Shown here: in pieces, positions 60,939 through 64,000 of the stretch
Layout: the number at the start of each line of letters is the position of its first letter
Numbering within the stretch: position 1 is the first letter of the stretch
Source: Mesorhizobium shangrilense
Lineage (GTDB): Bacteria; Pseudomonadota; Alphaproteobacteria; Rhizobiales; Rhizobiaceae
DNA: 64,000 nucleotides
NCBI RefSeq assembly: GCF_028826155.1
Contig: NZ_JAQGPN010000001.1
Location: forward strand, 868,001 to 932,000
Reading direction: 5' to 3'
Position numbers and translations under genes: made by a program
Notes under the pieces: generated by a model
Databases searched by the model: none
Seen by the model: only the letters and a program-made list of their open reading frames with translations
Told to the model about the DNA's origin: nothing

Positions 60939-60951
60939 CAATGTCACATTG
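60939..60951. promoter_or_regulatory. 13-bp palindrome upstream of the BMP importer
   Basis: CAATGTCACATTG has perfect six-base arms around a single C, 65 bases before the BMP binding-protein start. It may be the operator for this operon; no regulator gene is adjacent in the window. Confidence 0.4.
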
Positions 60952-61016
60952 CGCGCCGGCAGCCGGCCCGCGCCGGCCCCTCGACATAGTCGTCTCGCAA
61001 GGACAGGGGAACGAGA

Positions 61017-62030
61017 ATGAGACATTTCTGGAAGGCGACTCTCGCGGCCGCCGCAGTGGCCTTGGCCGCCGGCACGGCACAACTGCAGGCTGCCGAAAAG
61101 CTCTTCGTCTACGTGTCGCCCGACGCCATCGGCGTGAATGCATTTCTGAAGCTGGGCCAGACCGGCATCGAAATGGCCGGGAAGAAGTACGATGCAGACG
61201 TGAAGACGTTCGAATCGAAGACCGCGGCCGATCGGCTCGAGAACGTGAACGCTGCGGTCAATGAGGGCGCCGACATCGTCGTGGTGCTCGGCTTCGAGTT
61301 CAACGACATCATCAAGGAGGTCGCGCCGACCGCGCCGGACATCCAGTTCCTGATCGTCGACCAGTGCATCGAGGATCGCCCGGACAACGTCCATTGCGCC
61401 GTCTTCCGCGAGTACGAGGCCAGCTACCTGATGGGCGTCGCCGCCGGCATGCTGACGAAGTCGGACAAGGTTGGCGTCGTCGGCGCGCTCGATATCCCCT
61501 TCCTGCACCGCTACACCGACGGCTATGCGCAGGGCGTGAAATCGGTGAAGCCGGACGCCACGGTCGATATCCGCTGGGTGGGCGGCGAGAACCCGTTCGC
61601 CGACCCGGTGCGCGCCAAGGAGCAGGCGGTCGCCATGAATGCGGCCGGCGCCGACTACATCTACACCGCCACCTCCGGCGGCGACTTCGGCGTGTTCGAG
61701 GCGGCCAAGGAGAAGGGCTTCAAGGTGTTCTCGGTCGACGTCAACCATTGCCCGCAGGCGCCGGGACTGATCGTCGACCAGAGCCTGAAGAAGGTCGACG
61801 TCGCGCTCGAGACCGCCGTCGGCGCGATCCTCAACGGCGAGAAGAAGGTGACCATGGCGCTCGGCATCAAGGAAGGCGGTGTCGGCGCCATCGGCCTGGA
61901 CGACGCGGTCATGGCCGACAGCAAGTGCCTGATCGCCGAGCATCCCGACGTGGCCAAGAAGATGCGGGAGGTCGCGGCGAGCATCGCCGACGGCACGCTC
62001 AAGCTCGAAGACCCGATGTTCGCGAAGTAG
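61017..62030 (+). CDS. BMP-family ABC periplasmic/lipoprotein binding protein
   Basis: A 337-residue precursor with an N-terminal signal (MRHFWKATLAAAAVALAAGT); no lipobox Cys is evident, so cleavage by signal peptidase I near LQAAEK is more likely. The mature part follows the Bmp/PnrA family: LENVNAAVNEGADIVVVLGFEFNDI near 76, FREYEASYLMGVAAGMLTKSD near 130, VGVVGALDIPFLHRYTDGYAQG near 152 and IYTATSGGDFGVFEAAKEKG near 212. Members bind nucleosides or sugars. It begins a new operon with a family A repeat after it and then ATPase and permease genes. Confidence 0.9.
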   Translation: MRHFWKATLAAAAVALAAGTAQLQAAEKLFVYVSPDAIGVNAFLKLGQTGIEMAGKKYDADVKTFESKTAADRLENVNAAVNEGADIVVVLGFEFNDIIKEVAPTAPDIQFLIVDQCIEDRPDNVHCAVFREYEASYLMGVAAGMLTKSDKVGVVGALDIPFLHRYTDGYAQGVKSVKPDATVDIRWVGGENPFADPVRAKEQAVAMNAAGADYIYTATSGGDFGVFEAAKEKGFKVFSVDVNHCPQAPGLIVDQSLKKVDVALETAVGAILNGEKKVTMALGIKEGGVGAIGLDDAVMADSKCLIAEHPDVAKKMREVAASIADGTLKLEDPMFAK

Positions 62031-62060
62031 CATTGAAGCTGCATCTGACGCACGTGGCAT

Positions 62061-62231
62061 CGCCCCCTCCACCGCCTTCGGCGGTCCCCCTCCCCCGTAA
62101 ACGGGGGAGGATCCAGGTCGTGCCGGTGGTACCGCCGCGGCTCCTCCCCTGCGAAGCGGGGGGTCCGAAGGACGGTCGAGACGCGTGGCTCGGCCCGGCC
62201 GGGGACCACGCGAAGCGTGGTGGAGGTGGCG
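62061..62231. repeat. Intergenic palindromic repeat, family A copy 3 (between BMP binding-protein and ATPase genes)
   Basis: The copy starts with CGCCCCCTCCACCGCCTTCG and ends with GTGGTGGAGGTGGCG. It carries GGGGGAGGATCCAGGT in the same orientation as copy 1. About 38 extra bases (around 62160-62200) interrupt the right-hand arm, so the element has been lengthened. It begins 31 bases after the binding-protein stop. Confidence 0.85.
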
Positions 62232-62258
62232 TCTGCAACTTCCTCGAAGCTCCCTGAC

Positions 62259-63769
<1,511 letters not shown>

Positions 63770-63773
<4 letters not shown>

Positions 63774-64000
63774 CGGAGCGCAATCGCATCGGCGGCGAGC
63801 TGCTGCCCTGGATCGTTACGCTCGCCTGGATCTTCGCGATCCTGTTCGGGCTGATGCTCTTGGTCTCCGCGCCGTTCGGCACGGCCATCCAGGGCTTTCT
63901 CGACGGCGCATTCGGCGGCCGTCGCTTCGCTTTCCTGATGGCCACGCTTTCCCGCGCCACCCTGATCGTGGGCATGGCGCTGTCGGTGATGCTCTCCTTC
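63770..64000 (+). CDS. BMP-type ABC importer permease (partial, C-terminus outside window)
   Basis: The ATG at 63770 overlaps the ATPase stop (ATGA). The 77 visible codons open with a hydrophobic helix (WIVTLAWIFAILFGLMLLVS, residues 14-33), an outer loop and the start of a second helix (ATLIVGMALSVMLSF). This fits the first of two permeases that follow BMP-family ATPases. The window ends here. Confidence 0.85.

Overview
The window is GC-rich (roughly 65% by eye), densely coded chromosomal DNA from an alphaproteobacterium. It looks like the order Rhizobiales (Hyphomicrobiales), near Mesorhizobium/Phyllobacteriaceae. The reasons are the leuD ... leuB ... asd ... carbonic anhydrase backbone, the plcP-btaA-btaB lipid-remodelling genes, the rhizobial rhaSTPQ rhamnose importer with rhaM, several CUT2/BMP-type ABC importers, FCD-type GntR regulators, and many intergenic GC-rich palindromic repeats. 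I see no tRNA, rRNA, CRISPR array, insertion sequence or prophage. Functional calls come from reading the translated sequence; no database search was run.

Layout. 1-2.3 kb: a CitE/HpcH-like lyase (cut by the window edge), a small monooxygenase-fold protein and a DAO-family oxidoreductase. 2.3-3.6 kb: two small proteins on the minus strand, one with a possible N-terminal frameshift. 3.8-6.8 kb: leuD, an exported protein with an Ivy-like cysteine loop, a RidA protein and a methyltransferase. 6.85-13.8 kb: a minus-strand rhamnose operon (rhaS-T-P-Q, FadR-type regulator, Gfo/Idh/MocA dehydrogenase, rhaM) with two matching palindromic operators upstream. 14.2-16.3 kb: leuB and a ZIP transporter. 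16.4-17.2 kb: a small membrane/exported pair. 17.2-20.1 kb: btaB, btaA and plcP behind a good Pho box, which would replace phospholipids with betaine lipid in phosphate starvation. 20.2-22.6 kb: a YceI-OmpA fusion and a caspase-like protein with a C-terminal CXXCH motif. 22.9-28.6 kb: asd, an ACT protein, a TetR regulator with palindromes before a small exported protein, carbonic anhydrase, OsmC, a LysE exporter and a GATase-like protein.

28.9-33.8 kb is a second sugar-type operon (FCD regulator, enolase-superfamily dehydratase, binding protein, permease, ATPase). It is followed by class II aldolase, an MDR dehydrogenase, and a truncated pterin-synthase remnant that runs into a convergent gene. 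36.4-45.4 kb holds a GcvT-like protein, two CrtI-like FAD oxidoreductases, a methyltransferase, a BetI-like regulator, a polyamine-type binding protein and an amine oxidase; this looks like a methylamine/polyamine-related catabolic cluster. 45.6-51.2 kb has a SIS-domain protein, two aminotransferases and an amino-acid ABC importer lacking an ATPase. 51.3-57.0 kb has an HpaI-type aldolase, two paralogous LLM flavin monooxygenases, a winged-helix regulator, a flavin reductase, an RraA-fold protein and a cupin. 57.2-64 kb has glutathione-dependent formaldehyde dehydrogenase, a kinase coupled to an active-site-altered enolase paralogue, and a BMP-type ABC importer cut by the window end.

Three copies of one palindromic repeat family each sit just downstream of a binding-protein gene inside an ABC importer operon (12.5, 31.9 and 62.1 kb). 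This placement suits uneven expression of binding protein and membrane components. The strongest candidates for undescribed biology are the kinase/altered-enolase/BMP locus, the caspase-CXXCH protein paired with the YceI-OmpA fusion, the 36-45 kb amine cluster, and the LLM monooxygenase cluster with its AT-rich palindromes.
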